A DNA stretch of 64,000 nucleotides from Wocania ichthyoenteri Th78 (GTDB lineage: Bacteria; Bacteroidota; Bacteroidia; Flavobacteriales; Flavobacteriaceae): the NCBI RefSeq assembly GCF_000789235.1, contig NZ_KN525716.1, positions 3,144,100 to 3,208,099 of the forward strand, in the 5' to 3' direction. Shown piece by piece: positions 44,900 through 54,524 of this stretch. Both the position numbers and the translations under genes were made by a program. Under the pieces are notes generated by a model that saw only the letters and a list, made by a program, of their open reading frames with translations, had not been told where the DNA came from and searched no databases. Position 1 is the stretch's first letter. Each line of letters begins with the position of its first letter.

Positions 44900-47126
44900 T
44901 AGAAGAGTTCTTTTTTGAAGCTAATGCATTATAGAGTTTTTTCTCAAACTCTTCTTGCTTGAATGGTTTAGGTATAATATCTGTAAAACCTGCTTCTTCA
45001 AACTCATGCATTTTATCTTCAATAGTTACAGCGGTTAATGCAAAAATGGTTAGTTCTTTATCAAAACTTCTAACAATTTTAGTAGCTTCAATTCCACTTA
45101 TTCCTGGCATGTGTATATCCATCAAAATAATGTTATACGCATTGGTTTTAATCATTTCTACAGCAGCCTCACCATTATCAATAATATCGCATTTAAGATT
45201 CATTTTAGTAAGAATCTTTTTAGTTATCATTTGATTTATTTTATTGTCCTCAACTACTAAAATTTTAACATTAGTTAAATCTAATTCGCTGGTGTCTCCG
45301 CTAAAATAAGTTGGTGCTTTTTCTTTAATTTCTTCTACAGATGTGTATTCTAAAGGAATTTCAAAATAAAAAGTTGTGCCTTGTCCTAATTCACTTTTTA
45401 AATAAATATCCCCTTTTAAAATCTCAATTAAGCCTTTAACAATAGAAAGTCCTAAACCAGTGCCACCATATTTTCTATTAATTTGAATAGAGCCTTGGGA
45501 GAAACTTTCAAACATATTGTCTTGCTTTTCTTGGCTAATACCAATACCATTATCTTCTACTTCAAAACGTAAAGTATAGGTGTTATCACTTTGGTCAATT
45601 TTATAAACTCTAATCCAAATATCTCCATCTTTTGTAAATTTAATAGAGTTACCAATTAAGTTTATGAGTATTTGAGAAATCTTTAATTGATCTGCTATAA
45701 AGTTTTCAGGTAAATCTGCATCGTACTCAAAATGAATTTTAATATTGTTGTCTGAAGCTGAGTTATTTAATGCTAAAACAATATTGTTTATTTTCTTTTT
45801 TAAGTTGAAGGATTCTGGCTCGATATCTACTTTATTCGCTTCAATTTTATTTATTTGAAGAATATCATTTATAAATGTAAGTAGATAATCTCCTGAAAAT
45901 TTAAGTGATTTTAAATGCTGAACTTGTTCTGGTTTTGGGTTTTCGTCTAGTAACATATTGCTTAAACCCGTTACAGCATATAGAGGTGTACGTAATTCGT
46001 GTGTCACTGTAGATAAGAAATTAGCCTTAGTTTTTGATGCTAATTCTGCCTTTTCTTTTGCAATAATAAGTTCTCCATTTTTTTTATGAAGCATATTGTT
46101 GGTTTTTAACCTTATGTTATTGTTTTTGTAAAGTGATAAGGTTAATAGGGACAATATGGTAATTAATGCGACACTTAAAATGGATATTAAAGTACTTAAA
46201 TCGTTTTTGTTATTAGCTTCTTCTAATTCTTTAGCTTGTTTTTTGTTTTCCTCTGTTTTATCAGCAATTAAATACTGAACCTTTTTATCTGGCGATAAAT
46301 TTGCTCGTTTAACAGCTCTAAGAGAATCTGATAGTTTTATATGTGCTTTTAAATAATTATTAGATAGTTTATAATCTCCAATGTTTTGATTTATCTCACT
46401 TAAAATTAAATAACCATCATTTAAAATATTGGCATATTTATTTTCTTTAGCAATTTGTATACCTTCACTAGCAAATTCTAATGCTTTTTCATTATCACCT
46501 AAGACACTATATATTTTACCATGATTTACTAATCCGTTACTTTGAATTTTTAAATAGTTATTCCTTTTTGCTAATGCAACTGCTTGCTCATTAAGTACTC
46601 TAGCTTTTCTAAAGTTTTTTAAACTCATATAAGTTTGTGCTTCGGCAAGTAAAACTTCACCTAAATTTTTGTTTAGTTCTTCTTCTTGAAATTTAGATTT
46701 TGCTGCGGTATATTGATCTAATGCTTGATAGTAGTTCTTTTTGCTTAAATAAATATCGCCAAAAACTTTACGGGATTTACCAATATTTATATTATCGTTT
46801 ATTATATTTTGTACTTCTATTGCTTTATTTATAGATTTTATAGCATTATCTTCTTCTTCAATAATAAGTTGTAATTCTCCTTTTATTGCATAAATAATAC
46901 CTTCGCTTTTTTTGTTGTTTGCATTTATTGCAATTTCTAAAGCTTCGTCAAGTTTTTTTTGAGCTTCGTAATAGTCGTAGCTTTCTATATCGTATTTAGC
47001 TTGCGTAATACGATAATCTATGTTGTTTTGAATAATTTCAGGGTCGTTTTCAATAGTGTTTTGAGAGTACAAGCTGAAGCTTATCAACATTAAAAAAGCA
47101 TATATATAATTTTTTGTCTGGGGCAT
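44889..47126 (-). CDS. Hybrid sensor histidine kinase with periplasmic TPR repeats
   Basis: A 745-residue inner-membrane kinase. After a signal peptide (about 1-21) come helical TPR-type repeats at about 30-275 (EALEIAINANNKKSEGIIY, ALEFASEGIQIAKEN and similar), one membrane helix at about 310-332, a HisKA domain with the phosphorylated His376 (THELRTPLY), a HATPase domain with DNGIGISQEKQD and GGTGLGLSIVKG, and a C-terminal receiver with Asp670 (LMDIHMPG). There is no HPt domain or output domain, so it probably signals to a separate HPt or regulator. The ligand is unknown. The promoter lies at 47146-47153. Confidence 0.95.
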   Translation of the reverse strand: MPQTKNYIYAFLMLISFSLYSQNTIENDPEIIQNNIDYRITQAKYDIESYDYYEAQKKLDEALEIAINANNKKSEGIIYAIKGELQLIIEEEDNAIKSINKAIEVQNIINDNINIGKSRKVFGDIYLSKKNYYQALDQYTAAKSKFQEEELNKNLGEVLLAEAQTYMSLKNFRKARVLNEQAVALAKRNNYLKIQSNGLVNHGKIYSVLGDNEKALEFASEGIQIAKENKYANILNDGYLILSEINQNIGDYKLSNNYLKAHIKLSDSLRAVKRANLSPDKKVQYLIADKTEENKKQAKELEEANNKNDLSTLISILSVALITILSLLTLSLYKNNNIRLKTNNMLHKKNGELIIAKEKAELASKTKANFLSTVTHELRTPLYAVTGLSNMLLDENPKPEQVQHLKSLKFSGDYLLTFINDILQINKIEANKVDIEPESFNLKKKINNIVLALNNSASDNNIKIHFEYDADLPENFIADQLKISQILINLIGNSIKFTKDGDIWIRVYKIDQSDNTYTLRFEVEDNGIGISQEKQDNMFESFSQGSIQINRKYGGTGLGLSIVKGLIEILKGDIYLKSELGQGTTFYFEIPLEYTSVEEIKEKAPTYFSGDTSELDLTNVKILVVEDNKINQMITKKILTKMNLKCDIIDNGEAAVEMIKTNAYNIILMDIHMPGISGIEATKIVRSFDKELTIFALTAVTIEDKMHEFEEAGFTDIIPKPFKQEEFEKKLYNALASKKNSSTSA

Positions 47127-47145
47127 TTATATTTATTATTCTCGA

Positions 47146-47153
47146 CAAATATA
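47146..47153 (-). promoter_or_regulatory. -7 promoter element of the histidine kinase gene
   Basis: The minus strand reads TATATTTG, squeezed between the gapA stop and the kinase ATG 20 bases downstream. Confidence 0.65.
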
Positions 47154-47154
47154 A

Positions 47155-48171
47155 TTATTTTATCGATAAAAGCACATTTTTTTCCGACAAATTACACATT
47201 AAGTCGATTATTCTTTTAGAATATCCAGTTTCATTATCGTACCAACCTATTATTTTTACCATATTTCCGATAACAGATGTCATTTGAGAATCAAATATAC
47301 AAGAATGTGCGTTTCCAACAATATCTATTGAAACTATTGGGTCTTCCGTATATTCTATAATGTCTCTATATTGGTTTTTTGAAGCTTCTTTAAATGCTTC
47401 ATTTATGGTTTCAATAGAAACTTCTTTTTTTACATTAAAAGTAATATCTGTTAGCGAGCCATTTATGACAGGGACTCTAATACCGCAACCTCCAATGACA
47501 TTGGCAAGATCGGGAAAAATTTTTGTTAATGCTTTAGCTGCACCAGTTGTTGTTGGTACAATAGATTGACTTGCTGCTCTTGATCGACGTAAATCGCGAT
47601 GAGGCTGGTCGTGTAAACTTTGGTCTGTTGTGTATGAGTGTACCGTTGTTATGTAAGCTTGATTAATACCACAAAGTTTATTGATTACATCAATCATTGG
47701 TGCCGCATTGTTGGTGGTACACGAGGCGTTTGAAATAATGGTCTCTGTACCATCAATAATAGTATCATTTACACCAAGTACAATAGTTTTAATATCATCT
47801 TCTGCAGGTGGTACGCTTAAAATGATACGTTTTGCGCCATTATTTATATGATGTTGTAAATCGGGGAGAGTTTTAAATTTCCCCGAAGCTTCAATTACAA
47901 AATCAACATTAAAAGGTGTCCAATCTATTTGTTTTGGATGATTAGAATTTAAAAGTGGGATTTTTTTATTATTTACAATAATATTATTCTCATCATGAGA
48001 AACAGTACCATTAAATAACCCGTGAACACTATCGTATTTAAGTAGATGGCTTAAAGTTTTCGTGTCTGCTAAATCGTTTATAACAACAACTTGGATGTTT
48101 TTATAGTCTTGTAGTAATCTAAAAACACGTCTGCCAATTCTTCCAAAGCCATTAATGGCAACTTTAATCAT
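47155..48171 (-). CDS. gapA: Glyceraldehyde-3-phosphate dehydrogenase, type I
   Basis: GAPDH converts glyceraldehyde-3-phosphate, NAD(P)+ and phosphate to 1,3-bisphosphoglycerate. The 338-residue protein has INGFGRIGR, catalytic Cys151 in SNASCTTNN, the His of TVHSYTTDQ and the end WYDNETGYSKRI. Asp in VINDLAD at the cofactor site fits NAD+. Flavobacteria often have more than one GAPDH; whether this is the glycolytic copy is not clear from here. A TAAA tandem repeat separates it from lipA upstream. Confidence 0.94.
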   Translation of the reverse strand: MIKVAINGFGRIGRRVFRLLQDYKNIQVVVINDLADTKTLSHLLKYDSVHGLFNGTVSHDENNIIVNNKKIPLLNSNHPKQIDWTPFNVDFVIEASGKFKTLPDLQHHINNGAKRIILSVPPAEDDIKTIVLGVNDTIIDGTETIISNASCTTNNAAPMIDVINKLCGINQAYITTVHSYTTDQSLHDQPHRDLRRSRAASQSIVPTTTGAAKALTKIFPDLANVIGGCGIRVPVINGSLTDITFNVKKEVSIETINEAFKEASKNQYRDIIEYTEDPIVSIDIVGNAHSCIFDSQMTSVIGNMVKIIGWYDNETGYSKRIIDLMCNLSEKNVLLSIK

Positions 48172-48192
48172 AAATAAATAAATAAATAAATA
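48171..48192. repeat. TAAA tetranucleotide repeat, about five units
   Basis: Five TAAA units directly upstream of the gapA start codon, filling nearly the whole gap to lipA. Length changes here would alter the spacing before gapA. Confidence 0.8.
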
Positions 48193-48193
48193 A

Positions 48194-49072
48194 TTAATTA
48201 ATGTGTTTTTGAGCTTTATATGACGAGCGTACTAAAGCACTACTTTCTACATGACGAAAACCTAACTCTAAACCAATGTCTTCAAACTCTTTAAACTGCT
48301 CTGGATTAATAAATTGTTTTACAGGTAAATGCTTTTTACTAGGTTGGAGGTATTGCCCAATGGTAACTACATCAACATCATTGTCTTTAAGGTCATGAAG
48401 CGTAGCGATAACTTCTTCTCTAGTTTCGCCTAAACCAAGCATAATACCAGATTTTGTTCTGCGTTGCCCTTGTTGCTTTAAATATTTTAAAACACCTAAG
48501 CTTCTATCGTATTTTGCTTGTATGCGCACTTCGCGTGTTAGGCGTCTAACGGTTTCAATATTATGAGAGACTACTTCTGGAGCGACATCAATAATTCTAT
48601 CAATATGTTGTTCAATCCCTTGAAAATCTGGAATTAAAGTTTCTAAAGTCGTTTCAGGATTCATTCGTCGAACAGCTTTTACAGTTTCTGCCCACATAAT
48701 GCTTCCCATGTCTTTTAAATCATCTCTATCAACGCTAGTTAAAACTGCATGTTTAATCTTCATTAATTTAATAGAGCGTGCCACTTTTTCTGGTTCGTCC
48801 CAATCTACCGTTTCTGGTCGTCCAGTTTTAACACCGCAAAACCCGCAAGAACGTGTACAAATATTACCTAAAATCATAAAAGTTGCAGTGCCTTCTCCCC
48901 AGCATTCACCCATATTTGGACAGCTTCCTGAAGTACAAATGGTATTTAATTTGTATTTGTCGACTAAACTTCTTAGTTCGGTATATTTCTTTCCTGTTGG
49001 AAGTTTAACGCGTAGCCATTTTGGTTTAGCCTGTCTTTTGGGTAATATATTTGAAGCTGTATCTGTGTTCAT
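48194..49072 (-). CDS. lipA: Lipoyl synthase
   Basis: LipA is a radical SAM enzyme that inserts two sulfurs into octanoyl groups on lipoyl domains. The 292-residue protein has both cluster sites: the auxiliary [12 protein letters not shown] and the SAM-binding CTRSCGFC, plus the conserved C-terminal [10 protein letters not shown] with the Ser ligand of the auxiliary cluster. It has its own promoter (minus strand TATCTTTG at 49096-49103). lipB is not in the window. gapA follows at 22 bases. Confidence 0.97.
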   Translation of the reverse strand: MNTDTASNILPKRQAKPKWLRVKLPTGKKYTELRSLVDKYKLNTICTSGSCPNMGECWGEGTATFMILGNICTRSCGFCGVKTGRPETVDWDEPEKVARSIKLMKIKHAVLTSVDRDDLKDMGSIMWAETVKAVRRMNPETTLETLIPDFQGIEQHIDRIIDVAPEVVSHNIETVRRLTREVRIQAKYDRSLGVLKYLKQQGQRRTKSGIMLGLGETREEVIATLHDLKDNDVDVVTIGQYLQPSKKHLPVKQFINPEQFKEFEDIGLELGFRHVESSALVRSSYKAQKHIN

Positions 49073-49095
49073 CTAAATATCGAATTTCAAAAGCA

Positions 49096-49103
49096 CAAAG
49101 ATA
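49096..49103 (-). promoter_or_regulatory. -7 promoter element of lipA
   Basis: The minus strand reads TATCTTTG, 24 bases before the lipA ATG at 49072. Confidence 0.65.
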
Positions 49104-49126
49104 CAAAGTATTCTATTAAAAGTATC

Positions 49127-50347
49127 TTATAAAGTAGTTAGAAACCAAAGACTAAAACCTATTAAAAAAGCAATGCCTAGCCAGCTTAAAGCATCTAGTT
49201 TCTTTGATGGACGCCATTCTTTGGGTGTATGTTTACTAGAAATAAGTATATAATTTACTATGGCGAAAAATGGTGCTGTTAAGAATGATAGTATAGTAGC
49301 AATTTTAATAAGTAAACCCATTTCTGAAGCTAAAAAAATAAAAATGCCAATAGTTCCTAATGAAAGAAGTCCTATCCAAAATAGATAACCAAAATTTGTA
49401 TGTTTTTTAAAAAGTAGTTTTGTTGTTTTCGCCATGGCTCTAGGTGTGGCATCTAGTGTTGTTAAAGTTGTACTAAACATAGTTGTAAAAGCTGCAATAC
49501 CAATAATAATATATGCCCAACTCCAATTACCTAAACTAGTTTTGTACATATTTATTAGCTGATTAGAAAATTTACCTGCTGAATTACTAAATGATTCTCC
49601 ACTGTTAAACATAACTAATGCACCTAATAGTAAAAAACCTATTCCTAGTATAATGGTACTAATATAACCAACATTAAAATCAAATATTGCAGATTTCGGA
49701 CCAAATTTTTTAATGTTTTTTTTCTTTTCTACAACCCAAAGTGAGTTAATTACAGAAATATCTAATGGCGCTGGCATCCAACCCATAAAGGCTATCAAAA
49801 ATGCAATTTCAATACTGTTTATTGGAAGTACTTGATTAAAATTAATAGGTTCTGTATTATTAATTAATGCTAAACTTACTGCTAAAATTGTAGTAATAGT
49901 TAATATTATAATTATAACCTTCATAAGGTTATCTAATAATTTATATTTCCCAGCAATAAGCAGGATTAAACAAATAATTATAATAATAACAGTCCATATT
50001 TCTATACTAAAAAAAATTCCAAATAGTGACGAAGCTAAACCTGCGGTTACAATAGTTACAGCGGTTTGAATTGTAAACATTGTTGCAAAAGTTATAATAT
50101 AGTAAGTGACTAAAACGCCTTTTCCTAATTTTTTGTAACCATCCAAAAGGCTTTCTCCAGTAGCAGATGCATATCTTGGTCCAAATTGAAAAAAGGGATA
50201 TTTAAATAAGTTTATTAATAGTAATGCCCATAATAAACCCAAGCCAAAATCGGCACCAGCACGAGTAGATTGTACTAAATGTGAAACACCTATAGCTGCA
50301 CCAGCAAATAGCAAACCTGGACCAAGGTTTTTGAGTTTGCTAATCAT
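49127..50347 (-). CDS. Nramp-related transporter with a changed metal site
   Basis: A 406-residue membrane protein with about eleven helices and the Nramp layout (GPGLLFAGAAIGVSHLVQ in the first helix, MGWMPAPLD in the sixth). The DPGN motif of true Nramp (helix 1) is replaced by GVSHL and MPH (helix 6) by MPAP, so the classic Mn2+/Fe2+ ligands are partly missing. The substrate may differ from Mn2+ or Fe2+. The gene overlaps the ECF sigma gene by four bases and is translated with it. Confidence 0.88.
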   Translation of the reverse strand: MISKLKNLGPGLLFAGAAIGVSHLVQSTRAGADFGLGLLWALLLINLFKYPFFQFGPRYASATGESLLDGYKKLGKGVLVTYYIITFATMFTIQTAVTIVTAGLASSLFGIFFSIEIWTVIIIIICLILLIAGKYKLLDNLMKVIIIILTITTILAVSLALINNTEPINFNQVLPINSIEIAFLIAFMGWMPAPLDISVINSLWVVEKKKNIKKFGPKSAIFDFNVGYISTIILGIGFLLLGALVMFNSGESFSNSAGKFSNQLINMYKTSLGNWSWAYIIIGIAAFTTMFSTTLTTLDATPRAMAKTTKLLFKKHTNFGYLFWIGLLSLGTIGIFIFLASEMGLLIKIATILSFLTAPFFAIVNYILISSKHTPKEWRPSKKLDALSWLGIAFLIGFSLWFLTTL

Positions 50348-50892
50348 TGCTTTTTATTAATAATTTCTGCCAATAACTTTTTAGCGCGAAGAAGCTTAAC
50401 TTTAACATTATTTATTGGTTCTTTAAGTTCTGCTGAAATTTCTTTATAGCTTAACTCTTGAAAATACCTTAAATTTATAACTTCTTGATAATGAGGTTTT
50501 AGTTTTTTAATATCGCGAAGTAATTTGGCTAAATGTTGCTCGGTAATTAACTTATCTTCTGGCGAAGGAGATTCGTCTAAAACTTTAAATGCGTCTCGAT
50601 CATCTTTTGAAATAACTTGAGTGATTGAGTTTTTTTCCTTCCGCAGTAAATCAATATGAATATTTTTTGAAATGGTAATTAACCAGGTTTTAAACTTGTA
50701 ATTATCATCAAACGTTTTAATTTTATCAAAGGCCTTTGAGAATGTTTGAATAGTGATGTCTTCAGCATCATTCTCATTTTCAGTACGTTTTAATTGAAAT
50801 CCATAAACGTTATCCCAAAACATATCCAATAAATAGTTGAATGCTTTTTGATCATTTTTTTTAGCGCGTTTTATTGCTTCCTCTATTTCCAA
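50344..50892 (-). CDS. ECF RNA polymerase sigma factor in a transporter operon
   Basis: A 182-residue sigma factor with region 2 (ENDAEDITIQTFSKAFDKI, FKTWLITISKNIHIDLLR) and region 4 (HYQEVINLRYFQELSYKEI and PINNVKVKLLRAKKLL). It overlaps the glycosyltransferase gene upstream (10 bases) and the Nramp-like gene downstream (4 bases), so all three are co-translated. No anti-sigma gene is adjacent; the Nramp-like membrane protein or another factor could hold it. It is not closely similar to the two FecR-linked sigma factors. Confidence 0.92.
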   Translation of the reverse strand: MEIEEAIKRAKKNDQKAFNYLLDMFWDNVYGFQLKRTENENDAEDITIQTFSKAFDKIKTFDDNYKFKTWLITISKNIHIDLLRKEKNSITQVISKDDRDAFKVLDESPSPEDKLITEQHLAKLLRDIKKLKPHYQEVINLRYFQELSYKEISAELKEPINNVKVKLLRAKKLLAEIINKKQ

Positions 50893-52001
50893 TGGTTAGG
50901 TTTTGAAATAAGATTGTTTATAAAGATAGTTAATTGTGCAATAATTAAAAAGATTTCTAAGAAAGGAATCAAAATCAAAAGGTCTTCTTCATTTAATTTT
51001 TTTGTTGAAAACCCAAGAGTAAAATATTGCACAATGATTCGTAATAAAAGTAAAGAAATTACTATTTGCCAATTAAAATGAAACACCAATAATATTGAGG
51101 CTAAAACCCAGAACAGTAAGTTTAAAAGATAGATTAAAGCCAATAAAATTTTATGGCTTAGTTTATAATATTTGGCTGTAGAAACATGTCGCCTTTTCTG
51201 TTTAAACCAGTTTTTAAATGTTGTTTCTGGATTAGATTTTGTAAAACTATGTTTTGAAAAACAAATTGAAGTATTAGTTATGTTCGAAGCTTGGTTTATG
51301 AATAAATCATCATCACCAGATCGAACTTTCATGTGACTCATAAAGCCATTTGCATTAAAAAACTCGGTTTTAGTATAAGCTAAATTTCTACCAACACCCA
51401 TATATGGAATACCTATTTTCGCAAACGAAAAATATTGAATAGCAGTAATTAAGGTTTCAAATCTAATAAGTTTATTTAAAAATGAATTTTTAATTTTTGA
51501 ATACGCACCATAACCTAGAACAATTGTCTTTTTTGTGTTAAAATGAGAACACATTTCAGTAATCCAATGTTTTGAAACTGGCTTACAGTCAGCATCTGTA
51601 AATAATAAATGATTGTGTTTAGCTGCTTTTATGCCTAGTGTTAAAGCATACTTTTTGTTGCCCCAAAAGGCTTCGTTGTTTTTTACATCAACTATTTTTA
51701 TGTTAGAATGTTGAAGTGCAAAGGCTTCCATTACTTGAAGTGTTTCATCATGTGAAGCATCATTAATTAATACAACCTCAAAAGTTGAATAATTTTGAGA
51801 TATAATTGAAGGTAAAAATGTTTTTAAATTTTCAGCTTCATTTTTGGCGCAAATAATAACTGAAACAGGAAGGTTTTGTAGAGTACTCTTCTTTTGCTTT
51901 AGAAAAGCAAATTGCCCTAAAATAAATAAATAATAAATAACTTGAAAAAAAACTACAACAATAAATGTGTAGAATAAATAATCAAGAAAACCCATAAACA
52001 A
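50883..52001 (-). CDS. Family 2 glycosyltransferase, membrane-bound
   Basis: A 372-residue inner-membrane enzyme with an N-terminal helix, a GT-A domain (SVIICAKNEAENL, LINDASHDETL, LLFTDADCKPVS with the metal-binding DAD) and the acceptor region RSGDDDLFINQ and KQKRRHVSTAKYY (a QxxRW-like element). Two or three C-terminal helices follow. The layout is that of processive or lipid-linked GT2 enzymes; the sugar and acceptor are unknown. It is the second gene of the operon that starts at 52205. Confidence 0.9.
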   Translation of the reverse strand: MFMGFLDYLFYTFIVVVFFQVIYYLFILGQFAFLKQKKSTLQNLPVSVIICAKNEAENLKTFLPSIISQNYSTFEVVLINDASHDETLQVMEAFALQHSNIKIVDVKNNEAFWGNKKYALTLGIKAAKHNHLLFTDADCKPVSKHWITEMCSHFNTKKTIVLGYGAYSKIKNSFLNKLIRFETLITAIQYFSFAKIGIPYMGVGRNLAYTKTEFFNANGFMSHMKVRSGDDDLFINQASNITNTSICFSKHSFTKSNPETTFKNWFKQKRRHVSTAKYYKLSHKILLALIYLLNLLFWVLASILLVFHFNWQIVISLLLLRIIVQYFTLGFSTKKLNEEDLLILIPFLEIFLIIAQLTIFINNLISKPNHWK

Positions 52002-52205
52002 TTAAGAGTGTTGAGGTTCGTTACAGTCACTAAATTGATCAGGTGTTTTTCCACAAAAACCACAAGCTTCTCCATCTTTATTTAATACAGGGTTTTGACT
52101 TGCACAAGTGCCAGCAAACTTGCCATCTTTTTTTGCCCAAATTTTTATGGCAATTCCAGCAATTGCTATACCTAGTAAAGCAATGGTAATTAAAAGGAGT
52201 TTCAT
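52002..52205 (-). CDS. Small single-span membrane protein with a Cys-rich tail
   Basis: A 67-residue protein with a hydrophobic N-terminal helix (residues 1-23) and a tail with four Cys (GTCASQNP, EACGFCGK, DCNEP). The CxxC pair and lone Cys could bind a metal or be redox active. I recognise it as a small flavobacterial family often labelled membrane or secreted protein, with no known function. Its stop directly abuts the glycosyltransferase ATG. The promoter is minus-strand TATCTTTG at 52226-52233. Confidence 0.82.
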   Translation of the reverse strand: MKLLLITIALLGIAIAGIAIKIWAKKDGKFAGTCASQNPVLNKDGEACGFCGKTPDQFSDCNEPQHS

Positions 52206-52225
52206 TTAGATAAAAATATTTTGTG

Positions 52226-52233
52226 CAAAGATA
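52226..52233 (-). promoter_or_regulatory. -7 promoter element of the 52205-49127 operon
   Basis: The minus strand reads TATCTTTG, 21 bases before the ATG at 52205. It would drive the Cys-rich protein, glycosyltransferase, sigma factor and Nramp-like gene. Confidence 0.65.
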
Positions 52234-52349
52234 AAGCTTTTAACACTAATTTTTAAAGCGTTTAATGTGTTTAATGTGACATTGTTGCTTTTTCGTGTCT
52301 AACGTTTAATTATTATATTTAATCATCTAACCATTAAAATTATTTAATT

Positions 52350-53036
52350 ATGAAAAAATTATTTGCAGAATTTTTCGGAACATTTTGGCTTGTTTTTGGA
52401 GGCTGTGGTAGTGCTATTTTTGCTGCTGGTTATCCAGATTTAGGAATAGGTTTTGTGGGCGTTTCTTTAGCATTTGGACTTACAGTTTTAACTATGGCTT
52501 ATGCCGTTGGACATGTGTCTGGAGCACATTTTAATCCTGCGGTGTCTTTAGGTTTATGGGCAGGAGGTAAGTTTCCTGCAAAAGATTTATTAAGTTATAT
52601 TATTGCTCAAGTTATTGGCGCTATCGCTGCAGCAGGCGTATTATTCTTAATAGTTTCTGGTAAATCTGATTTTATTGATATTGGTAGTTTTGCTGCCAAT
52701 GGTTATGGTGATTTGTCACCAGGAGGTTATAGTATGGTGTCGGTTTTGGTTACTGAATTTGTTTTAACCATGTTTTTCTTATTAATTATTTTAGGAAGTA
52801 CGTACCCTAAGGCACCTAAAGGGTTTGCGGGTATTGCAATTGGTTTAGCGTTAACGTTAATACATTTAATAAGTATTCCAATTTCTAATACGTCTGTTAA
52901 CCCTGCTCGCTCAACAAGTCAAGCATTATTTGCAGGAGGCGAGTTCACTAGTCAACTATGGTTATTCTGGGTAGCTCCAATTGCGGGTGCCATAATTGCT
53001 GGTTTTATCCATAAAGTTTTTTTTGATAAAGAATAG
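52350..53036 (+). CDS. aqpZ: Aquaporin Z
   Basis: A 228-residue water channel with six membrane helices and the two half-helix NPA motifs (HFNPAVSLG and [13 protein letters not shown]). The residues around the second NPA, with Arg after it, and the small pore-lining residues fit a water-specific AqpZ rather than a glycerol facilitator (no GLYxx or Asp after the second NPA). A strong terminator follows. Confidence 0.95.
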   Translation: MKKLFAEFFGTFWLVFGGCGSAIFAAGYPDLGIGFVGVSLAFGLTVLTMAYAVGHVSGAHFNPAVSLGLWAGGKFPAKDLLSYIIAQVIGAIAAAGVLFLIVSGKSDFIDIGSFAANGYGDLSPGGYSMVSVLVTEFVLTMFFLLIILGSTYPKAPKGFAGIAIGLALTLIHLISIPISNTSVNPARSTSQALFAGGEFTSQLWLFWVAPIAGAIIAGFIHKVFFDKE

Positions 53037-53062
53037 TGAAAAAACTAAGAATTTTATAGCAT

Positions 53063-53103
53063 AAAAAAGCCTTATTTTATTAAATAAAATAAGGCTTTTT
53101 TTT
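53063..53103. terminator. Two-way terminator between aqpZ and the anti-sigma gene
   Basis: GCCTTATTTTATT and its near-complement pair around a short A loop, with A6 before and T8 after. Confidence 0.88.
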
Positions 53104-53125
53104 AATTATTCCTATTAATTTATTG

Positions 53126-53914
53126 CTATTGCAGACTAATTTGTGCCACAGAGTTTTCTACTGATGCAATACTATTTCCGCCTTTAGGCTCAATAGTAAT
53201 TTTTAAGGCTAACGCATCTTCTGTATAAGGAAGTGATTTAAGTTGTCTGTCAGCTTCACTTAAAATACCTAAACTCACCATTTTGCCTTGCAATTCAGCC
53301 CAAATTTGGTAACATTGCTCTTCTGGCAATTGAGGTAGCGAAACCACATCAATCATAGATGTTTTTTCTTTAGGGTTTATGTAGGCTACAGTTTTTAAAT
53401 CTTTTGCACGCTCGTTTCCTTTAATAATGTATTTTTCGGTTTCAGGATTATTAAGCTTTAAAAGCTGTCTCATCACATTATCAAGCATTTTATTGTTTTG
53501 TGCAATATCACTACGTAAATCAAAAATTTCATCTACAACTACTTGGTTTTCTTCAGAGAGCTTTTGATTTTGAGAGTAAAACAAATAAGATGTCCCAGCA
53601 AAAATTAGTGCAGCAATACTAGCAGCAACACTAAATTTGTACCATTTCTTAGATTTGTATGAGGTGTTTAATTTAACAACAGGTTTCTCATCAAGGGCTT
53701 CTAAAATATTATTTAAGATGCCTTTAGGTGCTTCAACAGCATTGCTTTTTGCAACTATTTCTAAGTTGTTTTGTAACGTGTTGTATGTGTTCTGTACTTC
53801 TGGGTATTTTAAAATATAAGTTTCAACCATTTCTGTTTCAGCAGAAGTAGTTTCACCTAGTAGATATTTTTCCAATAGGCCAGAACTTAAAAAAGTATTT
53901 ATTTTCTCATTCAT
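53126..53914 (-). CDS. Anti-sigma factor (RskA-type)
   Basis: A 262-residue inner-membrane protein with an N-terminal zinc-less anti-sigma domain (LLEKYLLGETTSAETEMVETY), one membrane helix at about residues 90-108 (VAASIAALIFAGTSYLFY), a short coiled coil (SEENQVVVDEIFDLRSDIAQ) and the C-terminal RskA domain (LPQLPEEQCYQIWAELQGK, KITIEPKGGNSI). It is paired with the sigma gene 11 bases upstream and should hold that factor at the membrane. Confidence 0.93.
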   Translation of the reverse strand: MNEKINTFLSSGLLEKYLLGETTSAETEMVETYILKYPEVQNTYNTLQNNLEIVAKSNAVEAPKGILNNILEALDEKPVVKLNTSYKSKKWYKFSVAASIAALIFAGTSYLFYSQNQKLSEENQVVVDEIFDLRSDIAQNNKMLDNVMRQLLKLNNPETEKYIIKGNERAKDLKTVAYINPKEKTSMIDVVSLPQLPEEQCYQIWAELQGKMVSLGILSEADRQLKSLPYTEDALALKITIEPKGGNSIASVENSVAQISLQ

Positions 53915-53925
53915 GACTTTATTTT

Positions 53926-54456
53926 TTAAGGATTATATATTTTTTTCAATTCTCGTAATCCAATTTTTAATCTCGATTTTATAGTTCCCAACGGAATATC
54001 TAATTCGTCGCTGGCTTCTTGTTGTGTCATGCCCTCAAAAAAGAGTGCATTAATCACTATTTGATATTTCTCATCTAAACTACTAAGGTGTTTTTTTATA
54101 TCTAAAACATCTTGATTTAATTCTCCTGACGATACTTTATATACGGCAGAAGTCTCCATTTGGACTTCTTTTCCTGTTTTATTCTTTAAAGAGCGAATTT
54201 TGTCGATAGATGTATTATAAGCTATTCTGTATAACCAAGTAAACAATTTTGCTTTGCTAGCATCATATTTTTTTGAATATCTCCAAATCTTTACGAAAGT
54301 TTCTTGTAGTACATCTTGTGCCGTATCATCATCTGCTATTACTTTTTTAATAACACCGTATAATGCATCTGCATAGTTTTCATATAATAATGTTATGGCT
54401 TTTTTATCGCCATTTTCAAGTAAATTAACTATGTCTTTTTCTATGGGTGAAATCAA
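53926..54456 (-). CDS. ECF RNA polymerase sigma factor (SigK-like)
   Basis: A 176-residue sigma factor with region 2 (DTAQDVLQETFVKIWRY, LFTWLYRIAYNTSID) and region 4 (LFFEGMTQQEASDELDIPLGTIKSRLKIG). It lies upstream of an RskA-type anti-sigma gene. No in-frame ATG or GTG exists before the conserved core, and a stop lies five codons upstream of the TTG at 54456, so TTG is the likely true start. The promoter is the minus-strand TAACTTTG at 54502-54509. Confidence 0.92.
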   Translation of the reverse strand: MISPIEKDIVNLLENGDKKAITLLYENYADALYGVIKKVIADDDTAQDVLQETFVKIWRYSKKYDASKAKLFTWLYRIAYNTSIDKIRSLKNKTGKEVQMETSAVYKVSSGELNQDVLDIKKHLSSLDEKYQIVINALFFEGMTQQEASDELDIPLGTIKSRLKIGLRELKKIYNP

Positions 54457-54501
54457 GATAAATTTGGTTTAAACAAGATGTTTATAGGTTAGTAATAAAA
54501 T

Positions 54502-54509
54502 CAAAGTTA
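54502..54509 (-). promoter_or_regulatory. -7 promoter element of the SigK-like gene
   Basis: The minus strand reads TAACTTTG (TAnnTTTG), 46 bases before the TTG start. It lies just before the murB stop. Confidence 0.6.
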
Positions 54510-54524
54510 GAAATTTCTTTTAGA

